Positions 1 through 7,997 are shown, counted from the first letter of the stretch. The stretch: DNA of 64,000 bases from Massilia litorea (GCF_015101885.1 NZ_CP062941.1:1178001-1242000), one strand, 5' to 3'. Notes: generated from the letters alone by a model not told the origin. A program made the numbers and translations.

Positions 1-291
1 GGCGGGCGCATCACGGCCATACTGTCTCCGCGCCTGTGGCTGCTGGGCGTGCCGGTGCTGGCGGCGGCCTTCTTCTGGCGCCCGAGCCCGATCCTGATCC
101 TGATCGTCATCCTCGCGCTGCCGCAACTGAAGGCGGCCTGGAACTGGGATCCGGCCGCCGCCGGCAACCAGGCCTACTACGCGGTGAGCAGCGAGGACAA
201 GTTCACCTATGGCGCCTTCTATGTCGGCCTGATCGTCTTTCTCTGCCTGATGGTGCACGGCCTGCACACGGAACTGGGGCCGGCGCGCTGA
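1..291 (+). CDS. C-terminal part of probable M50 (site-2 protease-like) membrane peptidase
   Basis: The reading frame is open from the first base and ends at TGA 289-291, giving the last 96 residues of a protein whose start lies outside the window. It shows three hydrophobic stretches (LWLLGVPVLAAAFFW, SPILILIVILALPQL, FYVGLIVFLCLMVHG) and a short polar linker, as in the C-terminal membrane region of site-2 protease family (peptidase M50) proteins of Oxalobacteraceae. The HEXXH and DG catalytic parts would lie upstream, so the family call rests only on tail resemblance. The last 110 bases of this region are duplicated at 7686-7795. A rho-independent terminator follows at 355-374. Confidence 0.55.
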   Translation, partial: GGRITAILSPRLWLLGVPVLAAAFFWRPSPILILIVILALPQLKAAWNWDPAAAGNQAYYAVSSEDKFTYGAFYVGLIVFLCLMVHGLHTELGPAR

Positions 292-296
292 CACCT
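187..296. repeat. 110-bp direct repeat, left copy (3' end of the M50 gene)
   Basis: Bases 187-296 recur at 7686-7795 in the same orientation, with one mismatch (G at 214, A at 7713). This copy is the in-frame 3' end of the M50 gene plus five bases after its stop codon. Similarity ends sharply at both sides. Together the copies bracket a 7.4-kb accessory module. Confidence 0.95.
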
Positions 297-346
297 CTCA
301 CCCAGGACCGCTTCCGATCGGCAATTGCCCATGAGGTGAGAGGTGT
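291..346. repeat. 12-bp perfect inverted repeat
   Basis: ACACCTCTCACC (291-302) pairs exactly with GGTGAGAGGTGT (335-346), with a 32-nt gap. It starts inside the M50 stop codon, exactly where similarity to the second direct-repeat copy ends. It may be part of the 3' untranslated region or an inserted junction sequence. Confidence 0.7.
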
Positions 347-354
347 GAGCTGTG

Positions 355-374
355 CCGGGCGCAAGCCCGGTTTT
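355..374 (+). terminator. Rho-independent terminator after the M50 gene
   Basis: CCGGGC (355-360), a GCAA tetraloop and GCCCGG (365-370) are followed by TTTT. It lies 63 nt after the M50 stop codon and would end that transcript before the accessory module. Confidence 0.75.
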
Positions 375-393
375 CATGAGATGGTCATCCTTC

Positions 394-520
394 CACCCTA
401 CGAGTTACCAGACTTGTAGGGTGTTGTTCTTTCTGGATGGAGACCATCATGCAAGACCTTACGCTCATCGGCATTCATCTCGGCAAGCACAGCTTTCACA
501 TGCAAAAAGAGGGTGACCAT
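394..520 (+). pseudogene. IS110-family transposase 5' remnant with upstream hairpin
   Basis: From the ATG at 452 the frame reads MQDLTLIGIHLGKHSFHMQ, close to the conserved N-terminus of IS110-family (DEDD, RuvC-like) transposases, which read G-I-D-L-G-K-H-S-F-H. Resemblance fades after about 23 codons, so nearly the whole enzyme is missing. The first catalytic Asp is His here (GIHLGK), so the fragment is inactive. Just upstream is an imperfect hairpin, CACCCTACgAG (395-405) against CTtGTAGGGTG (413-423). In IS110 elements the bridge RNA comes from the non-coding ends, so this hairpin could be its remnant or simply one of the REP-like palindromes seen elsewhere in the window. Confidence 0.65.
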
Positions 521-544
521 CGATTTACGCCGTCGCGCGCCGGC

Positions 545-1453
545 TCACGCTATTTGCTGGGCATCGAGACGATTTCGCACAGCCTGGACGAAGGTCCCCG
601 GTTCGTCAACGTAGACGAGGACATAACGCACATCCTGCTGCGCAATCTGGTATTTCTCGATTTTTACCGGTATTGATTTCTTCAGCACCAACGCGACATT
701 CGGTACGTCGACCGGGGTACAGACCACGGTTTCCAACGGATCGAATCCGCTACGCCGCAGCCATGCCCTTTTGGCTTCCGAGAGTTCCTTCGCAATCTGG
801 ACAGGATAGGCAGTTTCGACGGCCTCCCACGGAATCTGGGCGTGGAAACGGGCACCGACTGATAAATGCAGGCGCTGCGGCGCCAGTACGTGGCGCGTGT
901 GCTTCACCAGATACCGGTCCCCCAGCATCAGGACCATCGTATAGGCCACCGTTGCGAGCAAGGCCCAATGGGCATACTGCGCCGCCACCGGATCGTTCAA
1001 TATAATACCCATCAGCAGATAGGAAAGCGGCACTTCGGTCACGCAACACAGCATCGCGATGAGGAAGATCGTCGCGTATTGACTGCCTTGGTAGTATTCG
1101 AAGCTTTGACCGGCGATTCCGGTCGTCGCCGGCGGCCTGCGGCGCAACCAGGTCACGAAGCCACGCTGTGTCGCACGTTCGAGACGGAACAGGCCGATGA
1201 GCTCTGCCGGCACCAGATTACGCACCCCTTCCACAGTCGACGCGCCGTTTCGGCGTGCCTGGGCATAGCACCGGAGCGCTTCCGGAAAACCGATGAGAAT
1301 TTTCAGAACGAGCACGCCCGCCGCCAGAGCCCATATCTGGCTCTTGGTGAGCAGTTCCGGGAAACACCAGCGCGTGACGGTTCCCGCAACATGCACCACT
1401 AGCGCCAGGGCAAATATCCGTTCCCAACCTAATTTTGTCTCGGCCATCCTCAT
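545..1453 (-). CDS. Four-helix membrane protein with PH-like C-terminal domain
   Basis: The protein has 302 residues when started at ATG 1453, 2 nt after the stop of the preceding gene; ATG 1447 is an alternative. Four hydrophobic helices lie in the first two thirds (near residues 11-30, 38-56, about 125-150 and 160-180), followed by a soluble tail. The tail carries features of bacterial PH-like domains: an I-P-W-E-A-V-E strand, a later basic strand, and a closing D-E-P-x-x-F-V-x-A-V helix. It is the last gene of the leftward set that begins with the small peptide at 3354. Its role is unknown; immunity, transport assistance or membrane anchoring of the two HEAT proteins are all possible. I do not recognise a named family. 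Confidence 0.7.
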   Translation of the reverse strand: MRMAETKLGWERIFALALVVHVAGTVTRWCFPELLTKSQIWALAAGVLVLKILIGFPEALRCYAQARRNGASTVEGVRNLVPAELIGLFRLERATQRGFVTWLRRRPPATTGIAGQSFEYYQGSQYATIFLIAMLCCVTEVPLSYLLMGIILNDPVAAQYAHWALLATVAYTMVLMLGDRYLVKHTRHVLAPQRLHLSVGARFHAQIPWEAVETAYPVQIAKELSEAKRAWLRRSGFDPLETVVCTPVDVPNVALVLKKSIPVKIEKYQIAQQDVRYVLVYVDEPGTFVQAVRNRLDAQQIA

Positions 1454-1455
1454 CT

Positions 1456-2340
1456 TTATACGTTCTTTCGCACAATATCCTGAATAAACTGGGACTTGTC
1501 GTCCCTGATCGCTGCGGGAAGCAAACCTTGCATTTCCGGATCTATCTTGATGGCGCTCGACAACGCGGCAGCTCGCGTCCTCTGACACGGGTGTTTCTCA
1601 GCAATTGTCAGCAGAATGTCCGCTGTATTCTCGTTACCCAAGCTGCCGGCCAGCCCAATGAAGAACGCTCTCCTGGATGAGATGGTACCGGCGGGGAAAC
1701 CAGCAATGCGCTGGTTTTCCACGTCGTATTCGTACTGGTCACTTAACCGGTCCCGGTCGGAGACGACGAGTACATTCAAGGAAACAGAATACTCCTCCGG
1801 AGAGTGCTGCGTGTGAATGTCGCGCTGCCGCCGAAACAGCATCTGCTTTCCCGGCTCGAGCCTTGTGCGTTCAAGGAAATTCAAGGGCACGTGTTCGCCG
1901 GAATAACCGCGTACCGATGCGGGGTCGATGCATTCCCAGATATCCGTCACATAACCCGGACCAAAATAATTCGCAGTTAAAAAACTGAAATTATGGTCGT
2001 GTGGCAGCTCATATGAAAACAATGCCTCTTCGATCGTGCGCACGGAGGAGTCGCCGGCGGGAGGCCACATATTCGCCCGGATAATAAACGGCTGTTTCCT
2101 GCCAGTTCCCATCACGGTCGACGCTTGCGAATAAGATGCCCCCGTGCTGCTATTGTATTTCATAAGATCGCGATTAAAAATCCCGATCAGGGCTTGCTTA
2201 TTGTTTGCCAGTCCCTGCAGCATTTCTGCTGAAGAAAAAAGACTCTCATCGTCGCACACGTCGATATTCGCATCGATATAATCGACAAGCTCTTCAGTAG
2301 AAACAATCTTGTCATTTTTACAGAAAGAAGTGAAGGCCAT
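1456..2340 (-). CDS. Cupin-like/HEAT-repeat protein, possible peptide-modifying enzyme
   Basis: The protein has 294 residues. Residues 113-130 hold a His-x-His motif (PHDHNFSFLT) and a G-P-G-Y turn. Near 176-190 there is a second histidine cluster (DIHTQH) followed by SVSLNV. This spacing resembles metal-binding cupin/JmjC-like barrels, with H114, H116 and H176 or H179 as candidate ligands. The last 70 residues are helical with HEAT-like character. Its ATG shares one base with the stop of the upstream HEAT gene (TAATG), so translation is coupled. The region is visibly more AT-rich than the flanks. The enzymatic role is inference; no named family is recognised. Confidence 0.6.
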   Translation of the reverse strand: MAFTSFCKNDKIVSTEELVDYIDANIDVCDDESLFSSAEMLQGLANNKQALIGIFNRDLMKYNSSTGASYSQASTVMGTGRKQPFIIRANMWPPAGDSSVRTIEEALFSYELPHDHNFSFLTANYFGPGYVTDIWECIDPASVRGYSGEHVPLNFLERTRLEPGKQMLFRRQRDIHTQHSPEEYSVSLNVLVVSDRDRLSDQYEYDVENQRIAGFPAGTISSRRAFFIGLAGSLGNENTADILLTIAEKHPCQRTRAAALSSAIKIDPEMQGLLPAAIRDDKSQFIQDIVRKNV

Positions 2341-3179
2341 TATGCGTCTCCCATTTGTGCAAGCGTTTTCTGCGAGGCCGCCCTGACGTGGGGATGCGGG
2401 TCGTCTTTTAACTTGTCGAGCACGATGGAAAGTGCTTCGACATCACATTGACCGAGTGCCTTGGCCACGTCCCAACGGACATGGTGAAATGGATGCGTCA
2501 CCAGATGGCTGATGGCGCCAACGCTGTCCTGGTTTCCGTATTTGGAGAGGAAACGCAGGATGAAGGAAACAGTCGTCGATTGCAATGTGGCTGCGTGCAC
2601 CCGCATCGCTGTCAGGTCGGCACGGCTGAATTCCCACATGAGTCCCACCTTGGACGGCGCAACGATTTTCAATACCAGCGATCCGCTCGACGCATAGTCG
2701 AAGACACTCGTGGGCGGAGCCAGTACGGTCTCTCCCCAGGCGCAATGACGCTGCTGCGGCGCCCCTAGCCTCGTCTCCAGGGAAAATACTTCCGGGTTCC
2801 AGTCAGCGGGGATGTCGTGAAAACGATAGGAAAAGCCCTCGCTGGACAAGCATCCGAGCAAGGCTTCGGACGTCGACGAATAGAGTGGCGATTGGGAAGT
2901 TGCGGCCTCTGTACGCCCGATTGCAACGGCAAGTCCGCCGAAGTCGTTGCAGAGCATGATGTGGCCATCCGTCATGAAGGGCGGGTCCGCGTCGGGATTC
3001 GCAGCCAGCTCGGCAACACATTTGTTCATGATGAGCACGGGCTCGTCGCTGCAAAGGAAACGCTTCAGCTCCTCGTCCACAACGGAAAGCGACTTATTGG
3101 CGGCAACGGCATCTCTTGCACTACGAATAATAGCGCTAATAAGAGGAAATTCGACGACATAATCTGAAAAGATATTCAT
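2340..3179 (-). CDS. HEAT-repeat protein paired with the small peptide gene
   Basis: It has 279 residues from ATG 3179; an in-frame TTG at 3206 would add nine. The final 65 residues hold two HEAT-type helical hairpins with the usual Asp/Arg and Pro pattern (THPFHHVRWDVAKALGQ, then DDPHPHVRAASQKTL). HEAT repeats of this sort act as scaffolds or peptide binders. The middle (about residues 95-215) resembles the cupin-like region of the following gene but lacks a clear His-x-His, so it may be a degenerate partner. The gene starts 55 nt after the 39-residue peptide gene on the same strand and is one-base coupled to the next gene. I infer a role in recognising or carrying the peptide. Confidence 0.65.
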   Translation of the reverse strand: MNIFSDYVVEFPLISAIIRSARDAVAANKSLSVVDEELKRFLCSDEPVLIMNKCVAELAANPDADPPFMTDGHIMLCNDFGGLAVAIGRTEAATSQSPLYSSTSEALLGCLSSEGFSYRFHDIPADWNPEVFSLETRLGAPQQRHCAWGETVLAPPTSVFDYASSGSLVLKIVAPSKVGLMWEFSRADLTAMRVHAATLQSTTVSFILRFLSKYGNQDSVGAISHLVTHPFHHVRWDVAKALGQCDVEALSIVLDKLKDDPHPHVRAASQKTLAQMGDA

Positions 3180-3234
3180 ATAGCTAAAAACACGTTGATG
3201 CGTCAATCGATTAGATTACTTGGATTGTATTAAG

Positions 3235-3354
3235 TTACTTTGCGACGTAGACAACGATGATCACCATCGCTGCAGTCATGAGCTTAGTAGAGCCTTCGGC
3301 ACCTGCTGGAAGAACAACGGTTTCGAGATCGCACACTTCGATTGCTTTTTTCAT
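3235..3354 (-). CDS. 39-residue peptide, candidate secreted or modified peptide precursor
   Basis: The ATG at 3354-3352 opens a 39-codon frame ending TAA at 3237-3235. The first part is charged (MKKAIEVCDLETVVLPAG), then comes an AEGSTKL stretch, and the last 14 residues are strongly hydrophobic (MTAAMVIIVVYVAK). There is one Cys, at position 8. Expression signals are good: GGAG at 3363-3360 with a 5-nt spacer, and a promoter with TTGACA (3428-3423), 17-nt spacer and TAGACT (3405-3400). The leader/core look, its position at the head of the HEAT/cupin operon, and the divergent MacAB-type exporter suggest a peptide precursor. A small membrane peptide or toxin is the main alternative. No known family is recognised. 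Confidence 0.65.
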   Translation of the reverse strand: MKKAIEVCDLETVVLPAGAEGSTKLMTAAMVIIVVYVAK

Positions 3355-3769
3355 TTTATCTCCGGATTGTTTATTTGATTGCGCATCAACGCAAAACAAA
3401 GTCTATTGATCGAAAATATGCGTGTCAAGAAAATTAAATCAATTTTTTCGGTGTGAATTTCGGTGATATTTATCCTGCATAATGCGCGCAAATAACGACC
3501 CGGCACGATCCTCTTCGTTTCAAGAAGCAACGCTTTTTTTAATACCGGAAATATGCGCGATGGGTATTCGGCGTAATTATTAGTGAGAATTCCAGCGCCG
3601 CCCTGCACCCAAACCTATCGATAACTTACATCGGACAACCGCTGCCTTGCAGGCGCTTCCCCCGGGGGCGCAGCGACTTCCGAATTCCCGGCTTTTAATG
3701 TGCAAAACTTTCTTTTCCTGCTATTCTCTTCCGCGCCGCGCCTGAGATACTGTTACTAGGGAGACTAAA
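3355..3769. other. Divergent intergenic region of the accessory module
   Basis: These 415 bases separate the leftward peptide/HEAT operon from the rightward exporter operon. They are AT-rich over 3355-3600 and contain the leftward promoter (3400-3428) and Shine-Dalgarno (3360-3363). The exporter operon starts after AGGGAGACTAAA, a clear ribosome binding site ending at 3769. No convincing rightward promoter or further gene is seen. An 85-codon minus-strand frame here (3608-3351, GTG start) overlaps the promoter and is probably not coding. Confidence 0.6.
3400..3428 (-). promoter_or_regulatory. Sigma-70 promoter of the peptide/HEAT operon
   Basis: On the minus strand a perfect -35 TTGACA (3428-3423), a 17-bp spacer and a -10 TAGACT (3405-3400) lie in an AT-rich tract. 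Transcription would begin near 3393, giving a leader of about 40 nt before the peptide ATG at 3354. Confidence 0.65.
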
Positions 3770-4492
3770 ATGGAACTGACCAATAACGCACCGATCGCCA
3801 GCGCTTCGCCAGCCGGCGCCTTCACCAGCATGTTTTACGAGCCAAGCCGTACTTTCCAAAAAATGGAACATAAGCCAAAGGGCTGGTTCCCGCTGGTCAT
3901 CCTGATGGTGACGACAGGCGTGCTGATGTTCTGGTATTTCTCGACGGTCGATTTCAGCTGGCTCCTCGACCAGATGCTGGCCGGAATGAAGTCGGCCGAA
4001 CAGCGTGAGCAGGCCGCCAAGGTGATGTCCAAGAACATGATGCTTGGTTCCACCCTCGGCACGACGCTGATCGGACTGCCCTTGTTTTTCGTGGTCATGG
4101 GCGTCTACCTCATGATCGTCTCCAAATCCCTGTCGCACGGGATGTCGTTTTCGAAGAGTTTCGCCCTGGCGGCCTGGTCCGGCGTGCCCAGCGTGCTGCT
4201 GTTCCCTCTGGGCGCCATGCAAATCCTGATGGCCTCAAATGGGCAACTGGGCATGTCCGAACTCAATCCCATCTCGCTTAACAGCCTGCTGTTTCACTAC
4301 GACATGGCCCACCCGCTCTCCGGCCTCATGGATGGCCTGAGCCTGACGACCTTCTGGAGCATGTTCCTGCTGGTGATCGGCTTCCAGACGTGGGCCAAGG
4401 TGAAGCGCTCGACCGCGATCATGGTCGTGCTGATTCCCCATGTCCTGGTTTATGGCGCACTGTTCGCCTATGGCATGAGCAAACTTGCATGA
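3770..4492 (+). CDS. Yip1-family membrane protein
   Basis: This 240-residue integral membrane protein has five predicted helices (starting near residues 40, 95, 130, 185 and 215). The N-terminal segment S-M-F-Y-E-P-S-R-T-F resembles the motif that opens YIP1/YesK-type proteins in proteobacteria. The start is fixed by AGGGAG seven bases upstream. Its stop overlaps the adaptor gene start by four bases (ATGA), so the four genes 3770-7680 form one translationally coupled operon. In bacteria Yip1 proteins are often found beside MacAB-type transporters; the molecular function is not known. Confidence 0.8.
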   Translation: MELTNNAPIASASPAGAFTSMFYEPSRTFQKMEHKPKGWFPLVILMVTTGVLMFWYFSTVDFSWLLDQMLAGMKSAEQREQAAKVMSKNMMLGSTLGTTLIGLPLFFVVMGVYLMIVSKSLSHGMSFSKSFALAAWSGVPSVLLFPLGAMQILMASNGQLGMSELNPISLNSLLFHYDMAHPLSGLMDGLSLTTFWSMFLLVIGFQTWAKVKRSTAIMVVLIPHVLVYGALFAYGMSKLA

Positions 4493-5727
4493 AAAAGCAG
4501 CACATCCTCGGGATCGTGCTGGCCGCGATCTTTTGCGTCCCCATTGCCATGAAGCTCACGCGGGCCGAACCGGCGCGCGCTGTGGACGTCGAAAAAATTG
4601 CCTATCGCGATATCAAATCCTCGGTACTCGCCTCCGGCCACCTGCTCTATGAGGAGCAGGTATTGCTGTCCCCGGAAGTGATCGGCAAGGTCAGCACCAT
4701 CTTCGTGAAGGAAGGCCAGCAGGTTGCCAAGGGTGATTTGCTGCTGCACCTGGACGATCAGAGTTACCGGGCAGAAGTGGCCCAGCAAGAAGCGGCCGTC
4801 AAGCAGCAGCGCATCAATATCGAGCAGCAACAGCTGAACCTGGCGAACCAGGAAAACCAGCTCAGACGCAAGACCGAACTGCACCGCGTCAAGATGATCT
4901 CGGATGCCGTCATCGAGGACGCCCGTTTCGCGGTCGATGCCGCGCGCATCGAGCTGCGCAACAGCCGCTCGCGCCTGGAACAGGCTTCGGCCATCCTGAA
5001 GCAGTCGAACGAACGGCTGGCCAAGACCACGATCCGATCCCCGATCGGCGGCACCATTACCGCGCTCGACATCAAGGTCGGCGAAACGGCGGTCGCCAGC
5101 CAGGTTGCGATCGCCGGCTCGAGCCTGATGACAATTGCCAACACCTCGACCATGATGACCGAGGTGAATGTCGACGAAGCCGATATTGGCAAGATCGTCC
5201 TCGGTCAGGAAGTGGCGATCCATACCGCCGCCTATCCGGACACGCCATTAAAAGGCGAAGTGGCGATCATTCCGCTGTCGCCCAAGCAAACATCGGGCGC
5301 GCCGCAGGCCGGCGCCTCGCTGGCGCGCACCTATAACGTCAAGGTCAAGCTGCCCGACACCAAGGGGCTGATGCTGCGGCCCGGCATGACCTGCCGCGCC
5401 GAGATCTTCACCGCCAGTTCCGGCAAGTCGCTCGCGCTGCCCTTGCAGGCCGTGCTGTCGAACAATGACGAGAACACGGAAGTGGCCAAGAAAAAGGGGT
5501 CGCGTCAAAAAGTACAAGTCAAGACCGAGCACTGGGTATTCGTGAACAAGGGCGGCAAGGCGGAAAAGCGCGTCGTCACCGTCGGCGTCTCGGACGACAG
5601 CCAGCAGGAAATCCTGGGCGGCGTGAAAGCGGGCGAAGGCGTCATCACCGGCCCATATAAAATCCTGCGCCACTTGAAGCCCGGCGACGCCGTCAGCACG
5701 GACACGACGGGCACGAGCAAGACATGA
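4489..5727 (+). CDS. Periplasmic adaptor (HlyD/MacA type) of a tripartite ABC exporter
   Basis: The protein has 412 residues with the start at 4489, overlapping the Yip1 stop. One N-terminal membrane anchor (residues 5-20) is followed by a first lipoyl half ([19 protein letters not shown]), a long alpha-hairpin coiled coil rich in Gln and Arg (residues about 85-180), the second lipoyl half ([19 protein letters not shown]) and beta-barrel/membrane-proximal domains. This is the standard MacA layout, linking an inner-membrane MacB-type permease to an outer-membrane TolC-like channel. No outer-membrane channel gene is present in the module, so a shared TolC would be needed. It overlaps the next gene by four bases. 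Confidence 0.88.
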   Translation: MKKQHILGIVLAAIFCVPIAMKLTRAEPARAVDVEKIAYRDIKSSVLASGHLLYEEQVLLSPEVIGKVSTIFVKEGQQVAKGDLLLHLDDQSYRAEVAQQEAAVKQQRINIEQQQLNLANQENQLRRKTELHRVKMISDAVIEDARFAVDAARIELRNSRSRLEQASAILKQSNERLAKTTIRSPIGGTITALDIKVGETAVASQVAIAGSSLMTIANTSTMMTEVNVDEADIGKIVLGQEVAIHTAAYPDTPLKGEVAIIPLSPKQTSGAPQAGASLARTYNVKVKLPDTKGLMLRPGMTCRAEIFTASSGKSLALPLQAVLSNNDENTEVAKKKGSRQKVQVKTEHWVFVNKGGKAEKRVVTVGVSDDSQQEILGGVKAGEGVITGPYKILRHLKPGDAVSTDTTGTSKT

Positions 5728-6458
5728 GCGGTGTTGCGGCATTGATCCGCCTGCAAGGCATTGCCAAGCATTACCAGATGGGCGGCGAGACGATTGCCGC
5801 CCTGAACGGCATCGACCTGGAGATCGCGCGCAACGATTACGTCGCCTTCATCGGCTCGTCCGGCTCGGGCAAGTCGACCATGATGAATATCCTCGGCTGC
5901 CTCGATACCCCGACCACGGGCAAGTATTTCCTGAACGGGCACGATGTGGCCAGCATGAGCGAAACTGACCTCGCCATTACCCGCAACCAGGAAATCGGCT
6001 TCATTTTCCAGAGCTTTAACCTGTTGACCCGGGCCACCGCGCTGCAAAACGTCATGCAGCCCCTGATCTACCGCGGCATCCGCCCGGCCGAGCGGGCGCG
6101 GCGCGCGAAAGAGGCCATGGCCCGTGTCGGCCTGGAAAAGCGCATGGACCACCTGCCGAACCAGTTGTCGGGTGGCCAGCGCCAGCGCGTGGCCATTGCC
6201 CGCGCCCTGTGCAGCGATCCCTCGATCCTGCTGGCCGACGAGCCGACCGGCAACCTCGATTCCTCGACCGCGGCCGACATCATGTCCCTGTTCGACGCCC
6301 TGCATGCGGAAGGCCAGACCGTCGTCATCGTTACCCACGAACCGGACATCGCCGCCCATTGCCGGCGCGCCGTGCGCCTGGCCGACGGCAAGGTCTTGAG
6401 TGACGTCATCAATACCGAGCGCCTGCCCTTCCACGCGTGCGAAGGTGCCCATGTTTAG
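5724..6458 (+). CDS. MacB/LolD-type ABC transporter ATP-binding protein
   Basis: This 244-residue nucleotide-binding subunit has Walker [11 protein letters not shown]-loop FIFQSFNLL, signature [15 protein letters not shown], Walker [13 protein letters not shown] and H-loop VIVTHEP. It belongs to the MacB/LolD/FtsE group, here as a separate polypeptide rather than fused to the permease as in E. coli MacB. It has no C39 peptidase domain, so if a peptide is exported its leader is not cut by this ATPase. It is coupled by overlap to the adaptor gene (4 nt) and to the permease gene (8 nt). Confidence 0.93.
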   Translation: MSGVAALIRLQGIAKHYQMGGETIAALNGIDLEIARNDYVAFIGSSGSGKSTMMNILGCLDTPTTGKYFLNGHDVASMSETDLAITRNQEIGFIFQSFNLLTRATALQNVMQPLIYRGIRPAERARRAKEAMARVGLEKRMDHLPNQLSGGQRQRVAIARALCSDPSILLADEPTGNLDSSTAADIMSLFDALHAEGQTVVIVTHEPDIAAHCRRAVRLADGKVLSDVINTERLPFHACEGAHV

Positions 6459-7680
6459 CGTGATCGAGAGCTTCCGCTCGGCATTGCAGAGTATCCGTGC
6501 CCACAGCCTGCGCAGCTTCCTCACTTCGCTGGGCATCATCATCGGTGTCGCCTCGGTCATTGCCGTGGTGTCGATCATCCAGGGCCTGTCGGCCTCGATC
6601 AGCAGCGAATTCAAGGGCCTCGGCGCCAACAGCCTGACCGTGGCTGCCGACACGCCCTTTGAAGAGGCGATGCAGGGCAAGCGCAACGTGCTGACCATGA
6701 ACGACTTCGACAAGATCGTTTCCCACCTCGACGACATCAGCAACGTGTCGCCCGCCTTCGGCCCCTTCGGCGACTTCGGCAGCACCGTGCGCCACGCCGG
6801 CCAGTCGACATTTACACGCGTTACTGCCGTGACTGCGGCCTACCAGGAGGCGAGCCAGTCGTTTCCCGAGTACGGCCGCTTCATCCGCGCCAGCGACGAC
6901 CAGTCGCGCCGCAAGGTCTGCGTGATCGGGCCCAAGGTGCGCGACAAGCTGCAGTTGCCGGAAAACCCGGTCGGCAAATTCATCGAGATCGGCGGCGAAT
7001 GGTTCCGGATCATCGGCATGAACGAGGCGCAGGGCGAAAGCTTCGGCTTTAGTAAGGACGACTATGTCCTGATCCCGTTCATGGTCGGCAGCGCCATGGC
7101 CGGCAACAACACCAAGCTTGACATCAACATCACCTTCACCGTCGACGACATCGCGCAGCTCGAGGCCGTGCAGGGGCGCTTGACGGGCCTGCTGCGCACG
7201 GCGCACAAACTCAAACCCGGCCAGCGCAACGATTTCAAGGTGCAGACCGCGGCCCAGCTGGGCGAAACCTTCGAAAACATCATCGGCATGATGACGATGG
7301 TCCTGGGGGGCATCGTCAGCATTTCGCTGCTGGTGGGCGGCATCGGCATCATGAACATCATGCTGGTCTCGGTCACCGAGCGCACTCGCGAGATCGGCAT
7401 CTGCAAGGCCCTGGGCGCCCAGCGCCATCACATCCTGCTGCAGTTCCTGATCGAGGCCACCACCTTGTCTCTGCTCGGCGGCCTGGTGGGATTGGGGCTG
7501 GGCTATCTGCTGGGATTCGGCGCCGCAAAAATGATCCCGAACTTCCCGGATGCCTTCGTACCTTGGTGGGCGATCGCGATGGCGATCGGTTTTTCAAGCG
7601 TGGTCGGGATCGTGTTCGGCATCATGCCGGCGGCCAAGGCGGCCAATTTACACCCGATCGACGCCTTAAGGTACGAGTGA
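6451..7680 (+). CDS. MacB-type ABC transporter permease (FtsX-like)
   Basis: It has 409 residues starting at ATG 6451, eight bases inside the ATPase gene; an earlier in-frame start would double the overlap and lengthen the tail before the first helix. One N-terminal helix (residues about 20-42) is followed by a large periplasmic MacB_PCD domain (about 45-275) and three C-terminal helices, with the conserved [17 protein letters not shown] cytoplasmic loop. This class performs mechanotransmission, driving periplasmic substrates such as peptides, toxins or macrolides through an adaptor and TolC. Six bases after its stop codon the second 110-bp direct repeat begins. Confidence 0.92.
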   Translation: MFSVIESFRSALQSIRAHSLRSFLTSLGIIIGVASVIAVVSIIQGLSASISSEFKGLGANSLTVAADTPFEEAMQGKRNVLTMNDFDKIVSHLDDISNVSPAFGPFGDFGSTVRHAGQSTFTRVTAVTAAYQEASQSFPEYGRFIRASDDQSRRKVCVIGPKVRDKLQLPENPVGKFIEIGGEWFRIIGMNEAQGESFGFSKDDYVLIPFMVGSAMAGNNTKLDINITFTVDDIAQLEAVQGRLTGLLRTAHKLKPGQRNDFKVQTAAQLGETFENIIGMMTMVLGGIVSISLLVGGIGIMNIMLVSVTERTREIGICKALGAQRHHILLQFLIEATTLSLLGGLVGLGLGYLLGFGAAKMIPNFPDAFVPWWAIAMAIGFSSVVGIVFGIMPAAKAANLHPIDALRYE

Positions 7681-7685
7681 GTGTC

Positions 7686-7795
7686 AGCAGCGAGGACAAG
7701 TTCACCTATGGCACCTTCTATGTCGGCCTGATCGTCTTTCTCTGCCTGATGGTGCACGGCCTGCACACGGAACTGGGGCCGGCGCGCTGACACCT
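7686..7795. repeat. 110-bp direct repeat, right copy (fragment of the M50 gene 3' end)
   Basis: This copy matches 187-296 at 109 of 110 bases. Here it is only a fragment of the M50 reading frame (34 codons and stop), not preceded by the rest of the gene and out of frame with macB. It begins six bases after the macB stop and is followed by a strong terminator at 7823-7848, presumably the original terminator of the M50 gene before the module was inserted. Confidence 0.95.
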
Positions 7796-7822
7796 TTCAT
7801 CGGCAGACGCCGTTGATGAAGA

Positions 7823-7848
7823 CCGGGGCCACCGCCCCGGTTTTTTTT
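7823..7848 (+). terminator. Rho-independent terminator of the exporter operon
   Basis: CCGGGGC (7823-7829), loop CACC and GCCCCGG (7834-7840) are followed by eight T. It lies just after the right direct repeat and would end the Yip1-macAB transcript. Confidence 0.85.
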
Positions 7849-7997
7849 CGCCCGTGCTGACGATGCCGGGCGAATCCGTTGCAAACGTGCCCACAGGATC
7901 ATGCTCCGCTTACATTGCTTTCCGATTAACTCTAGAATAAAACCGCATAGTAAATCTTGGTTTCGCTATGCAAAACAATAATTTATGGAGACAATCG

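Noticed and set aside
2340..3179. HEAT-repeat protein as a phycobilin lyase or PBS lyase-like enzyme
   Set aside because: Only generic HEAT helices are shared; there is no phycobiliprotein context, so a scaffold role is more likely.
3351..3608. 85-codon minus-strand frame just upstream of the small peptide gene
   Set aside because: GTG start with poor ribosome site, composition typical of AT-rich intergenic DNA, and it contains the promoter of the peptide gene.
7563..7790. Open frame ending with the duplicated M50 tail
   Set aside because: It has no start signal and runs out of frame through macB; only the duplicated 3' tail is meaningful, as a repeat.
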